Positions 24,490 through 34,831 of a DNA stretch of 64,000 nt are shown here, piece after piece. Source of the DNA: Paenibacillus_G sp049942825 (GTDB lineage: Bacteria > Bacillota > Bacilli > Paenibacillales > NBRC-103111); assembly GCF_049942825.1 (NCBI RefSeq), contig NZ_CP187970.1, positions 496,001-560,000 on the forward strand, read 5' to 3'. Under the pieces are notes generated by a model. That model was not told where the DNA came from, searched no databases, and saw only the letters and a list, made by a program, of their open reading frames with translations. Each line of letters opens with the position of its first letter. The first letter of the stretch is position 1. Position numbers and translations under genes: made by a program.

Positions 24490-24524
24490 TGGACCGCTTG
24501 CGATAACATCGAGCGGTCCTTTTT
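24490..24524 (+). terminator. Riboswitch-controlled terminator before thiC
   Basis: GGACCGCT (24490-24497) pairs with AGCGGTCC (24512-24519), followed by TTTTTGT. It lies between the TPP aptamer and the thiC start. Confidence 0.8.
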
Positions 24525-24608
24525 GTCGTGCTTTCCCCACTGGCGGTCCTTTTCGGGGCGGAGCGGCACAGATGCCGCGCGTCCAAGAACCCAGGAGGAT
24601 AAGAACCT

Positions 24609-26438
<1,830 letters not shown>

Positions 26439-26499
26439 GGTGAAGGCGGAGCCATTATATCTAAATTGATTTCATATGTACGTTGACGGGTTTCCGAAT

Positions 26500-26557
26500 C
26501 CCGTCCAGGAACGTCTCCTGCGAGACGCTTCCCGGACGGGGAGAGGGCCCTTTTTTT
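26500..26557 (+). terminator. thiC terminator
   Basis: CCCGTCC/GGACGGG outer stem and CGTCTC/GAGACG inner stem, followed by GAGAGGGCCC and a run of seven T's. Confidence 0.8.
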
Positions 26558-26676
26558 GTTTTATACTTTTTTTAGAAATGGTTTAGAGGGGCTTTAGAAG
26601 CGGGGGGTATTCTGGATTCAGGGAGAAGCCGAAGGGCAGCCGGGCGGCTCCAAATCCAAGAGTGGAGGAAATCACA

Positions 26677-27603
26677 ATGAACAGGAGTCTCAAAAAGAAC
26701 GGCAAGGTATGGAAGACGGCGGTGCCCCTGGCACTGGGCGGAGTGCTGCTCGTGACCGGCGGCATGTCGGCGATGGCGGGAACCTCGGGCTATGAGGCGT
26801 ATAAGGCCGCGCTGAAGCAGCAGCATACGGTGCAGAGTGTGACGGCGGATGTGGAAGTGACCGTGAAGGATAACGGACAGGCGCTATGGCAGGCAGTACC
26901 GCACGTGAAGCTCGATAAGGCTGGGCACCGGGCCAGCGGGGAGATCGGGCTGGGGAACGGCGCGGGGGGCGAGCGGCTCTCCTTCTATGCGGGAGAAGGG
27001 GAAGGACTGGCGCTTAAGAACAGCACGGATGAGACGTACTATGTGGTCTCCGAGGAATCGAAGGCCTACCGCAAGCACCACAGGGAAGCCTCGGAAGCGG
27101 GCGGTCCGTCCGCCGAAGAGCTGGAAGGGATTGTGGATGCGCTGGCCGGCGGCCTCAAGCAGCAGATGACGCTGGATACGAAACCGGACGGAAGCCGGCA
27201 GGTGGAACTGCAGCTGTCCGCCGCACAGATCCCGCCGGTGGTTCAGACGCTGGGTGCCCTGGCTGTGAAGCATGCGGGAGACCCGGAGCACCGGCATGAG
27301 AACGAAGCTGCGGAGGACCTGCCCCGGTGGTTCGCGGACTCGCAGCCGGAGCTGCCTTCGCTGACCCAGGACATTCGCATCGAATCCTTTCACTTAAAGG
27401 CGTATATCGGCCCGGACGGTTTGCTGCAGGGGCAGGTGGCCGAGCTGAAAGTGGACGGGAAGGATGCGTCCGGGGCGGACCATGAGCTGGCTCTGACCGT
27501 TCAAGTGAAGCTGTCCGGCCATAATGCGACGGCACCGGATACGGTAGACCTGACCGGTAAGCCGGTCCGCACGCTGGAGGGGCATGAAGGCGGAGCGAAG
27601 TAA
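26677..27603 (+). CDS. Secreted or membrane-anchored hypothetical protein
   Basis: A 308-residue protein. The N-terminus is basic (MNRSLKKNGKVWK) and followed by a hydrophobic segment and a likely signal-peptidase site around MSAMAG-TS (~residue 34). The rest is hydrophilic, with repeated beta-strand-like stretches and Glu/His-rich segments (REASEAGGPSAEELE, DPEHRHENEAAED). There is no lipobox cysteine. GTGGAGGAAATCACA before ATG 26677 sets the start; GTG 26662 is less likely. It is 123 bases ahead of an ABC transporter-kinase operon and could be its extracellular partner, which is only a guess from position. Confidence 0.75.
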   Translation: MNRSLKKNGKVWKTAVPLALGGVLLVTGGMSAMAGTSGYEAYKAALKQQHTVQSVTADVEVTVKDNGQALWQAVPHVKLDKAGHRASGEIGLGNGAGGERLSFYAGEGEGLALKNSTDETYYVVSEESKAYRKHHREASEAGGPSAEELEGIVDALAGGLKQQMTLDTKPDGSRQVELQLSAAQIPPVVQTLGALAVKHAGDPEHRHENEAAEDLPRWFADSQPELPSLTQDIRIESFHLKAYIGPDGLLQGQVAELKVDGKDASGADHELALTVQVKLSGHNATAPDTVDLTGKPVRTLEGHEGGAK

Positions 27604-27726
27604 ACGGGAATGCCCGTGTGATAGGGAAGCTGCGGACAGACCGGACGGAGGGTTATGCATAGGGCAGCCCCTCCGGCGGCTTCCGGGGCCGCTCCGTGGG
27701 AAACGGTATAGGAAGAGGAGGCGAAA

Positions 27727-28464
27727 ATGATGAACGATGCGTTACTTGAGGTCTGCGGGCTGACGAAGCTCTTCCGCAGCGGCCGGGGCGTTCAAGAGAT
27801 CAGCCTGAGCATCGGTGCGGGAGAGATCTACGGTCTCTTCGGGCCGAACGGGGCCGGGAAGACGACGCTGCTCAAGCTGATTACCGGCTTGATTCCTGCC
27901 GCGGGCGGGCAGGTTCGCTGGTTCGGGCACAGCTTGGAGGACGCTTATGAGACGGCCATGAAGCGGGTCGGCTGCGTGCTGGAGGCAGGCGGCACGTACG
28001 GCTACCTCACCGCAAGGGGGCAGCTGGAGCAGGTGCGCCGCCATTACCCGAACCTGGCGCCGTCCCGGACGGACGAAGTGCTGGAGCTGACGGGGCTGCG
28101 TCCCTACGCTGGAGAGAGAACACGCGGCTTCTCGCTCGGCATGAAGCAGCGCCTCGCGCTGGCTTCCGCCCTGCTGCCCCGGCCGTCCTTCGTGCTGCTC
28201 GATGAGCCGACCAACGGGCTCGATATCGAAGGCATTCTGGAGATCCGCGGGGCGGTCCGGCGGCTCGCCGAGGAGGAAGGCGTCGCCTTCCTGATCTCCT
28301 CCCATATGATCGGGGAGATGGAGCGGGTCTGCAGCCGCGCCGGCGTCCTCCTGGGCGGGCGTCTGGTTCTTGAGGGGCAGGTCGCCGATCTCCTGCAGGC
28401 GTATGGCTCGCTGGAAGCCATGTACCTGTCGGCGGCAGGGCAGCGGATCAGGGAGGGGGCGTAA
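27727..28464 (+). CDS. ABC transporter ATP-binding protein (BcrA/antibiotic-export type)
   Basis: A 245-residue ATPase. Walker A is GPNGAGKTT (~38-46), the signature is FSLGMKQRLALA (LSxGM type seen in BcrA-like exporters), Walker B is FVLLDEPTNGLD and the switch His is in SSHMIGEME. Together with the next gene it should form an ABC-2-type exporter. The start follows AGAGGAGG. Four bases separate its stop from the permease start, and a sensor kinase and regulator follow. Confidence 0.93.
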   Translation: MMNDALLEVCGLTKLFRSGRGVQEISLSIGAGEIYGLFGPNGAGKTTLLKLITGLIPAAGGQVRWFGHSLEDAYETAMKRVGCVLEAGGTYGYLTARGQLEQVRRHYPNLAPSRTDEVLELTGLRPYAGERTRGFSLGMKQRLALASALLPRPSFVLLDEPTNGLDIEGILEIRGAVRRLAEEEGVAFLISSHMIGEMERVCSRAGVLLGGRLVLEGQVADLLQAYGSLEAMYLSAAGQRIREGA

Positions 28465-28468
28465 GTCA

Positions 28469-29221
28469 ATGCATGCTTTTTACGCCAGTCTGCATAATGA
28501 GCTCACCCGGCTCGCGGCCCAGCCCAAGACCCGCTGGTTCCTGGCGGCGGCGCTCCTGCTGCCGCTCGGCCTCTCGTTCTTGTCGGCCCGGCTGCAGGGG
28601 GGCACGGGCCTCTCCGCTCTGCTTGGCGGGGATCCTTACCTCGCGCTGCTCGGCATCTATACGGCCCTTGTGCTGCCCCTCTATCTGTTCATGACCGTGG
28701 CCGACCTGTTCCCGGGGGAAAGCGAGGCAGGCACGATGACGCTGACGCTGCTCCGCCCGGTCTCCCGGGCGAAGATCTACGCGGCCAAGGTAGGGGCGGC
28801 TGCCGTCTATACCGGCCTGCAGCTGCTGCTCCTGACCGCCGTCAGTCTGCTGTGCAGCCGGCTGCTGCCCGGCGCTTCCCCTGCCATGCTGGGAGAGGCC
28901 TCCGCCTTCCAGGCCGCGCTCGCCGCATGGGGCGCCATGCTGGCCGTCGGAGCCTTCGCGGCGGCCCTCGTACAGCTCACCGGACGGGCGACCACGGGCC
29001 TGGCGCTCTGCCTGGTGGCGTACGGCGTACTGAAGTTTCTTCCGCTGTTCGTTCCCGGTCTGTCGGTATGGTCCCTGTTCACCTATACGGGCTGGCATAC
29101 CCTCTGGCTGGGAGACGGCGTCCCGGCCGTCCGGCTGTGGAATCTGTCCCTGCTGCTCCTGGCCTATAGTATAATGGCTTACACAGGCGGTTTGGCGATG
29201 TTCGCCAGACGCTCATTCTAA
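28469..29221 (+). CDS. ABC-2-type transporter permease
   Basis: A 250-residue membrane protein with six predicted helices and the ABC-2 layout. The N-terminal cytoplasmic helix (HNELTRLAAQPKTRW) precedes TM1. The conserved loop FPGESEAGTMTLTLLRPVSRAKIYAAK at ~85-112 (read in short blocks) contacts the ATPase. It is the membrane partner of the preceding ATPase. The substrate is unknown, and lantibiotic or bacitracin-like compounds are typical for this type. Confidence 0.9.
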   Translation: MHAFYASLHNELTRLAAQPKTRWFLAAALLLPLGLSFLSARLQGGTGLSALLGGDPYLALLGIYTALVLPLYLFMTVADLFPGESEAGTMTLTLLRPVSRAKIYAAKVGAAAVYTGLQLLLLTAVSLLCSRLLPGASPAMLGEASAFQAALAAWGAMLAVGAFAAALVQLTGRATTGLALCLVAYGVLKFLPLFVPGLSVWSLFTYTGWHTLWLGDGVPAVRLWNLSLLLLAYSIMAYTGGLAMFARRSF

Positions 29222-29243
29222 AGCGGCAGGGAGCGAAAAAGCA

Positions 29244-30755
29244 TTGTCCATCCGAATGAAGCTCATACTCTCGAATATTGCCATGGTGGTCGTTCCGGTC
29301 GTGCTGTTCGCCCTGACCATGACGCTGGTGGCGGGGCTGGTCATGCACGATGCCTTCGGACTGAAGTCCCTCGTCTTCCCGGGCAGCGGACCCGGAGAGA
29401 AGGCGGTGGAGAAACACTTCGAGCGCAAAAGCGAATGGCATGCCGTGCTCACCTACTTTGCCCGCGAGGAGCCTGAACGGTTCAAGGACGAAGCCTTCCT
29501 GCGGCAGACCGGCGAGAAGCTGGCCGAGCTGCAGTCGGGGCTTGTGGTTCTGCTGGAGGGGGAGGTGGCCTTCGCTTCCCGGGGGATCGGCACGGTCGAT
29601 GATCCGGCCGTTCTCCGGAGCCTTCCTACAGGACCGGGGGGCGATCGGGATGAGCAGGAGGTGGTGCTGAACGGCGTGTCGTACTATGCCTTTGCGCAGG
29701 GGCTGCAGTTTGCTGACGGGAGCAGCGGTCTCCTCGTCGTGCTGGAGGATCAGAGCCAGCTCAGTTTCATGATCCGCCGGGTCTTTCCGCTGGTGCTCGG
29801 CATCCTTCTGCTTGTGCTCGCCGTGACGAACGGAGGGCTGACCTATCTCGTATCCCGTAGCATCATCCGGCCGCTCCGCGAACTGAAGGCGGCGGCGGAG
29901 CGGATCAAGGACGGCCAGCTGGAGAAGGAGCTCGCCCTGCGGCGCAGGGACGAGATCGGCGAGGTCGGCGCGGCCTTCGAGGAGATGCGGCAGCGGCTGC
30001 TCGCTTCCATCCGGACCCAGCTGCAGTACGAGGACAACCGCAAGGATCTCCTGACGAACATCTCGCATGACCTCAAAACGCCGCTGACCGCCATCCAAAG
30101 CTGTGCCGAGGGGCTGAGGGACGGCATTGCCGACACGCCGGAGAAGCAGGCGAAGTATGTCGGCATGATCCACAGCAAAACGCTGCATCTCAACCGGCTG
30201 ATCGATGAGCTCTTCCTGTTCTCGAAGCTTGATCTGAAGCGGCTTCCCTTTCACTTCGAGCCCCTCGAACTGCGTGCTTATCTTACGGACTATGCCGAAG
30301 AGCTGAGAGTGGACCCGCGGATGCGGGAGATGCAGGTCCGCTTCGATTCCGGCGAACCGGGTCTGCCGCTGTGGATCAGCGCGGACCGGGAGAAGCTCGG
30401 ACGGGTGCTGATGAACGTCGTGGATAATGCGGTGAAGCATGCGAAGGGACCCGGGGCCGAGCTGCGGATCGCCCTTCGCCCGGCCGGCGGAGAGGCGGAG
30501 CTGACGCTCGAAGATAACGGTCCCGGCATTGAGGCGGAGGCGCTGCCCTGGGTGTTCGACCGGTTCTACCGGGCCGATCCGTCGCGCGGCGCCGATACGG
30601 GGGGCAGCGGGCTCGGGCTGGCTATCGTGAAGGGCATCGTGGAAGAGCACGGCGGACGTGTCCGGGCAGAGAGCGGGCCGGGAAAAGGGATGCGAATTCT
30701 CATCACCCTGCCGCTGCTCAAGGAGCCGCCGGGCAATAGAGACGGCAGCCCTTAA
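29244..30755 (+). CDS. Two-component sensor histidine kinase
   Basis: A 503-residue membrane kinase. TM1 is at ~5-35, an extracellular sensor region at ~36-170, TM2 at ~175-200 and a HAMP domain at ~200-250. The phospho-acceptor is His in NISHDLKTPLTAIQSC (~275). The N box VVDNAVKH, G1 DNGPGI and G2 GGSGLGLAIVKGIVEEHGG are intact. The start is TTG 29244, about nine bases after AGGGAGCG. The next ATG is four codons on but too far from the ribosome binding site. It lies 22 bases after the permease, so the kinase is in the transporter operon and probably senses the exported compound. Confidence 0.94.
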   Translation: MSIRMKLILSNIAMVVVPVVLFALTMTLVAGLVMHDAFGLKSLVFPGSGPGEKAVEKHFERKSEWHAVLTYFAREEPERFKDEAFLRQTGEKLAELQSGLVVLLEGEVAFASRGIGTVDDPAVLRSLPTGPGGDRDEQEVVLNGVSYYAFAQGLQFADGSSGLLVVLEDQSQLSFMIRRVFPLVLGILLLVLAVTNGGLTYLVSRSIIRPLRELKAAAERIKDGQLEKELALRRRDEIGEVGAAFEEMRQRLLASIRTQLQYEDNRKDLLTNISHDLKTPLTAIQSCAEGLRDGIADTPEKQAKYVGMIHSKTLHLNRLIDELFLFSKLDLKRLPFHFEPLELRAYLTDYAEELRVDPRMREMQVRFDSGEPGLPLWISADREKLGRVLMNVVDNAVKHAKGPGAELRIALRPAGGEAELTLEDNGPGIEAEALPWVFDRFYRADPSRGADTGGSGLGLAIVKGIVEEHGGRVRAESGPGKGMRILITLPLLKEPPGNRDGSP

Positions 30756-30774
30756 AGGGAGAGGAGAACGACGG

Positions 30775-31476
30775 GTGAAGCGGATTCTGATCATTGAAGA
30801 TGAGAGCGTTATTGCGGAGGTTCAGAAAGATTATCTGGAGGTCTCGGGGTACGCCGTTGAGATCGCGGCAAGCGGGGAGATCGGGCTGCAGAAGGCGCTG
30901 CATGAGCCCTACGATCTGATTCTTCTGGATCTGATGCTGCCGGGGGTGGACGGCTATGAGATCTGCCGGCAGGTTCGGGCGGTGAAGAATATTCCGATCC
31001 TGATGGTTTCGGCCCGCCGCGAGGAGGTCGACAAGATCCGGGGGCTGGGCCTCGGCGCGGATGACTATATCATGAAGCCGTTCAGTGTCGGGGAGCTCGT
31101 TGCCCGGGTAAAGGCCCATCTGGCCCGATTCGAGCGTCTGACCGGAGGCGGAGGGAGCGGGGAGGCCAAAGGGCGGGACAGTCTGCAGGTCGGCGGGCTG
31201 TCCATCGATACCCTGGCACGCAAGATCCTGGTGAATGGCGTAGAAGTGGCTTTTACCTCCAAGGAGTACGATCTGCTCCTGTTCCTGGTGCAGCACCCAA
31301 ACCGGGTGTTCGGCAAGGAGCAGCTCTTCGAGCGGATCTGGGGGCTGGATGCGATGGGCGACAATGCTACGGTCACGGTGCATATCTCGAAGCTGCGCGA
31401 GAAGATCGAGACCGATCCGTCCAAGCCGCAGTACATCGAGACGATCTGGGGTGTGGGCTACCGCTTTAATGTGTGA
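30775..31476 (+). CDS. OmpR/PhoB-family response regulator
   Basis: A 233-residue regulator. The receiver domain (~1-120) has the acidic pair in IIEDES, phospho-Asp in LLDLMLPGVDGYE (~51), Ser/Thr in MVSARRE and Lys in YIMKPFS. The winged-helix effector (~135-232) ends in ETIWGVGYRFNV. The start is GTG 30775 after GGGAGAGGAG. It is the cognate partner of the kinase 19 bases upstream. Gene order exporter-kinase-regulator differs from the usual regulator-first order. Confidence 0.94.
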   Translation: MKRILIIEDESVIAEVQKDYLEVSGYAVEIAASGEIGLQKALHEPYDLILLDLMLPGVDGYEICRQVRAVKNIPILMVSARREEVDKIRGLGLGADDYIMKPFSVGELVARVKAHLARFERLTGGGGSGEAKGRDSLQVGGLSIDTLARKILVNGVEVAFTSKEYDLLLFLVQHPNRVFGKEQLFERIWGLDAMGDNATVTVHISKLREKIETDPSKPQYIETIWGVGYRFNV

Positions 31477-31497
31477 GGGGCTCGTGATAGCTCGTGA

Positions 31498-31551
31498 TTT
31501 CGTTTTTGCGCTCCGTTATGCTCCGCATAAAGGTCGCTGTCAAAAACGAAA
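31498..31551. repeat. Palindromic repeat element, copy 1
   Basis: Outer arms TTTCGTTTTTG/CAAAAACGAAA (31498-31508 with 31541-31551) enclose TTATGC-TCC-GCATAA, which can form an inner stem. The 25-base core from TTATGC to GCTGT (31516-31540) recurs exactly 71 bases downstream. It follows the response regulator and may also end its transcript. Confidence 0.75.
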
Positions 31552-31586
31552 CACATCGCCGGGCAGGGGAACAAGAAAGCACTCCC

Positions 31587-31611
31587 TTATGCTCCGCATA
31601 AAGGTCGCTGT
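31587..31611. repeat. Palindromic repeat element, copy 2 (core only)
   Basis: Exact repeat of the 25-base core of copy 1 (starting TTATGCTCCGCATAAAGG), followed by a similar A-rich tail ending GAAAC. The outer arms are not conserved. Confidence 0.75.
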
Positions 31612-31662
31612 TAAAAAAGAAACAAGTCGCGCAAAACGAGACTTCGGGGAGGAGGCTAAAGT

Positions 31663-32169
31663 ATGAAACCGATAGGCATGCGTCCGCGCAGGTGGCTGCT
31701 GACGCTTCATCTGCTGTTCGCCTCGATCATGCTGGGCGGGGCGGTTTTTTTTCTGGTGATGAGCATTACGGCTGCGGCGACCGATGACCCGGTCCTCCTT
31801 CACGCTTGTTATGCGGTCATGCTGGCTTTGTCCAAAACGTCAGTACGGGCCTCGACGATCGGAACCGTCGTGACAGGTGTGCTGCTCTCGGTGCTCACGC
31901 ACTGGGGGCTGCTGAAGTACTATTGGATTATCGCCAAAGAGGGGTTGACCGCCGCAGCCGCCGCTCTGGGTATCGCCGGAATGTATATCTGGTCGGGCCG
32001 GGCGGCTTCGATAACCGCGGCGCAGGGCATGGACGCTTGGACGAATCCGGCGTTCACGGCGAATAACGCGATGCTGTTCACCGGCATCGCCCTGCAGCTG
32101 CTCTCGCTGATCGCCATGTTCGCTCTCTCGGTGTTCAAGCCATGGGGTCCCCGGCGGCGAAGGGGCTGA
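31663..32169 (+). CDS. DUF2269-like integral membrane protein
   Basis: A 168-residue protein with four predicted membrane helices. LTLHLLFASIMLGGAVFFLV starts TM1 and contains the His often seen in such proteins, and RASTIGTVVTGVLLSVLTHWG is TM2. It ends in a basic tail. GGGGAGGAGG precedes the start. The family match is by general appearance. The function is unknown. Confidence 0.7.
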   Translation: MKPIGMRPRRWLLTLHLLFASIMLGGAVFFLVMSITAAATDDPVLLHACYAVMLALSKTSVRASTIGTVVTGVLLSVLTHWGLLKYYWIIAKEGLTAAAAALGIAGMYIWSGRAASITAAQGMDAWTNPAFTANNAMLFTGIALQLLSLIAMFALSVFKPWGPRRRRG

Positions 32170-32232
32170 AGCGGTCTGGTCGGGAGATCGCCGACAGGCG
32201 ACAGGCGGTAGGCAGGCCTTATAGAAACAGGA

Positions 32233-32263
32233 AGCTTTCCGGAAACGGCCGGAGGGCTTTTTT
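32233..32263 (+). terminator. Terminator after the DUF2269-like gene
   Basis: AGCTTTCCGG pairs with CCGGAGGGCT (two G-U pairs), followed by TTTTTT. Confidence 0.7.
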
Positions 32264-32385
32264 GGCATGCAGCGGTGTCCAGGAGCTCTGTCCAGCGCTT
32301 GTGTCCCGTGGATGCACCGGTGTAAAGATCCGGTAAACCCTGCAGCCATCCAGGCAGCTGACGGGTAATGGAGTACTAGGGGGAA

Positions 32386-33177
32386 CTAACGCAGTGGAGC
32401 TTCCCGTTCCTTGAGATACTGCGAAGGAGGCGCGCCGGTCAGGCGCTTGAAGGTCCGGTGAAAAAACGAAGGATCGCAGTAGCCGAGCTGCTCGGCAATA
32501 TCCGCCACGGTCAGGTCCGAGTGCCTCAGCAGATAGACGGCGGTCTTGACCCGCAGCCCGTGCGCGTATTCGGAGATCGTCTGTCCGGTGACCTCCCGGA
32601 ACAGCAGGGCGGCATGCCCCGGACTGCGGCCGATGACGGCGCCGAGGTCCTCCTTGGTCACCTTCTCACGGTAATGGTTGCGCAGGTACGCGGTCATAAG
32701 CTCGCCCTGCCGGCGGCGCAGGGAGGTGTGCGGACCTTTGTCACACTCCCGATTCAGCCGGGTGAGCGACTCGAGCAGCAGCGCGCTGCAGAGCACGCCG
32801 GCGTAGGGGGACGCTTCCGACCATTCCTCGGTCATCGTCTGGGCCCGGGCGAGCAGGAGCTCCCAGGCCGCACAGCGCCAGCGCAGCGGCTGGTCCGATT
32901 TCAGCACAGGGAGGGCAGTGACGTCCGCTGATCCGGGGGAGAAAGTCGTCACATATTTTTCATGGGTGAGGGAGGGAATGCTCTTGCCGTAATAGGTGAC
33001 ACCGGGAGGGAGCAGCAGCACGTCACCTTTCTCGAGGAGGAGCTTCTCCCCCTGCACCCAATAGATGCATTTGCCGTACCCCATCAGAATGTAAGACCAG
33101 GACTCGGCCTCCCGTTCCACTTCTTCGAACCAGGGCATTGTGCCGGCATCCCTGCGGATATTTTCGATATGGAGCAT
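32386..33177 (-). CDS. AraC-family transcriptional regulator
   Basis: A 263-residue regulator. The N-terminal ~130 residues form a cupin-like sensing domain with GDVLLLPPGVTYYGKS. The C-terminal AraC domain has two helix-turn-helices, ending in LTVADIAEQLGYCDPSFFHRTFKRLTG (read in short blocks). It is divergent from pyruvate kinase, and an inverted repeat between them could be its operator. The effector is probably a sugar or aromatic compound, which cannot be read from sequence. Confidence 0.9.
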   Translation of the reverse strand: MLHIENIRRDAGTMPWFEEVEREAESWSYILMGYGKCIYWVQGEKLLLEKGDVLLLPPGVTYYGKSIPSLTHEKYVTTFSPGSADVTALPVLKSDQPLRWRCAAWELLLARAQTMTEEWSEASPYAGVLCSALLLESLTRLNRECDKGPHTSLRRRQGELMTAYLRNHYREKVTKEDLGAVIGRSPGHAALLFREVTGQTISEYAHGLRVKTAVYLLRHSDLTVADIAEQLGYCDPSFFHRTFKRLTGAPPSQYLKEREAPLR

Positions 33178-33204
33178 GGCGGGCCTCTCCTTTTTCTCTA
33201 TAAC

Positions 33205-33233
33205 GTACTATCTCATAAATCAGACTATAGTAC
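33205..33233. promoter_or_regulatory. Inverted repeat between araC-type gene and pyk
   Basis: GTACTAT (33205-33211) and ATAGTAC (33227-33233) are perfect inverted copies 22 bases apart, centre to centre, or about two helical turns. They lie just upstream of the AraC gene. Confidence 0.5.
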
Positions 33234-33330
33234 ATTCATCATACTATATTTCATGGAATATTGGGAGAATGAGGATTACAATAATGGGAGACAATTCGAC
33301 AAGAATCGAGTTAAAGGGAGAGACAATGAC

Positions 33331-34749
33331 ATGCGCAAAACCAAGATTATCTGTACACTCGGACCGGCCTGCGACAACCTGGAAGTGCTCAAGGAGATGA
33401 TCCAGGCGGGTATGAACGTGGCCCGGCTGAACATGGCGCACGGCGATCTGGACGAACAGCGGACCCGCATCCGCCGGGTGCGGCAGGCGGCGAGTGAACT
33501 GGGAGCTGCGGTGGCGGTGCTGCTCGACATCAAGGGGCCGGAAGTGCGCATCGGCAAGCTGAAGGAAAGCTCGTACGAGCTGAAGACGGACGGGAAGCTG
33601 ACGCTGACGACGGAGATCATCGAAGGGACGGCCGAGCGGATCTCGGTGTCTTACGCACAGCTGCCCCAGGATCTGCATCCGGGCAGCCGTATCCTTATCG
33701 ATGACGGCCTGATCGAGCTGCGTGTCGAAGAGGTGGAAGGCACGGAGATTCACTGCCGCATCGTGAACGGCGGTGTAATCAAGCCCCGCAAGGGCGTCAA
33801 CCTGCCCGGCGTGAAGACATCGCTGCCGGGGGTAACGGAGCGGGACGTGCAGCATATTCATTTTGCGGCGGAAGAGGACCTCGATATCATCGCCGTTTCA
33901 TTCGTGCGCAGAGCAGCGGATATTCTGGAAGTGCGCGAGCTGCTGGAGCGGCTCGGGGCCGGTCACATCCAGATCATCTCGAAGATCGAGAACGAGGAAG
34001 GCGTGGACGCGCTGGATGAGATCCTGGAGGTATCGGACGGCCTGATGGTCGCGCGTGGCGACCTTGGGGTCGAGATTCCGGTAGAGGATGTGCCGATCCT
34101 GCAAAAGCTTATGATCCGCAAGTGCAACCAGGCCGGCAAGCCGGTCATCACGGCGACGCACATGCTCGACTCCATGCAGGTGAACCCGCGTCCGACGCGT
34201 GCGGAAGCGAGCGACGTGGCCAATGCGGTACTCGACGGTACGGATGTGCTCATGCTGTCGGGCGAGAGCGCAGCGGGCAAATATCCGGTGGAGTCCGTAC
34301 AGACGATGGCTGCGATTGCCGAGCGGACCGAAGCGACGCTGCCGTACTGGGATCATTACGTGAAGCGTGCGGCGGAGCAGACGCCAAACGTCACGGAAGT
34401 CATCTCCCAAGCGGTCGTGGGCTCCTCGCTGGAGCTCCATGCCAAAGCGATTCTGACGCCGACGGAGACCGGTTTCACCGCGCGGATGGTGTCCAAGTAC
34501 CGGCCGAAGGCGCCGATCGTGGCGATCGCTCCCGACGAGCGGGTCCGCCGCCGTATGAGTCTCGTCTGGGGCGTAACCCCGGTGCTGGGTGAGCAGGTCA
34601 CTTCCACCGACGCGATGTTCCAGTCTGCAGCGGACGGCGGGAAGAAGAGCGGGCTCGTTGCATCCGGAGACCTGGTGATCGTCTCTGCAGGGGTGCCGAT
34701 CGGTGGTGCCGGATCGACGAACCTCATCAAGATCATGAACGTGGAATAG
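33331..34749 (+). CDS. pyk: Pyruvate kinase
   Basis: A 472-residue glycolytic enzyme making ATP and pyruvate from phosphoenolpyruvate. It begins MRKTKIICTLGPA. MNVARLNMAHGD, LLDIKGPEVRIG, ISKIENEEGVDAL (catalytic Lys) and ATHMLDSMQVNPRPTRAE are typical. It lacks the extra C-terminal PEP-utiliser domain of the ~585-residue Bacillus enzyme, so it is the shorter type and may be a second isozyme. ATG 33331 follows GGGAGAG; the long frame upstream is not used. A terminator follows. Confidence 0.95.
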   Translation: MRKTKIICTLGPACDNLEVLKEMIQAGMNVARLNMAHGDLDEQRTRIRRVRQAASELGAAVAVLLDIKGPEVRIGKLKESSYELKTDGKLTLTTEIIEGTAERISVSYAQLPQDLHPGSRILIDDGLIELRVEEVEGTEIHCRIVNGGVIKPRKGVNLPGVKTSLPGVTERDVQHIHFAAEEDLDIIAVSFVRRAADILEVRELLERLGAGHIQIISKIENEEGVDALDEILEVSDGLMVARGDLGVEIPVEDVPILQKLMIRKCNQAGKPVITATHMLDSMQVNPRPTRAEASDVANAVLDGTDVLMLSGESAAGKYPVESVQTMAAIAERTEATLPYWDHYVKRAAEQTPNVTEVISQAVVGSSLELHAKAILTPTETGFTARMVSKYRPKAPIVAIAPDERVRRRMSLVWGVTPVLGEQVTSTDAMFQSAADGGKKSGLVASGDLVIVSAGVPIGGAGSTNLIKIMNVE

Positions 34750-34770
34750 GAAGAGTTCGCTGCAAGGCAA

Positions 34771-34815
34771 AGAGCGCCCGGGAACCGCAGAAGCGGGGGA
34801 TCCGGGCGCTCTTTT
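34771..34815 (+). terminator. pyk terminator
   Basis: AGAGCGCCCGG (34771-34781) pairs with CCGGGCGCTCT (34802-34812), followed by TTTT. Confidence 0.85.
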
Positions 34816-34831
34816 GGTGAGGAACAGGAAA

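Noticed and set aside
29079..30794. 571-codon minus-strand frame opposite the histidine kinase
   Set aside because: The kinase on the plus strand has every expected motif; this frame has none and spans two genes.
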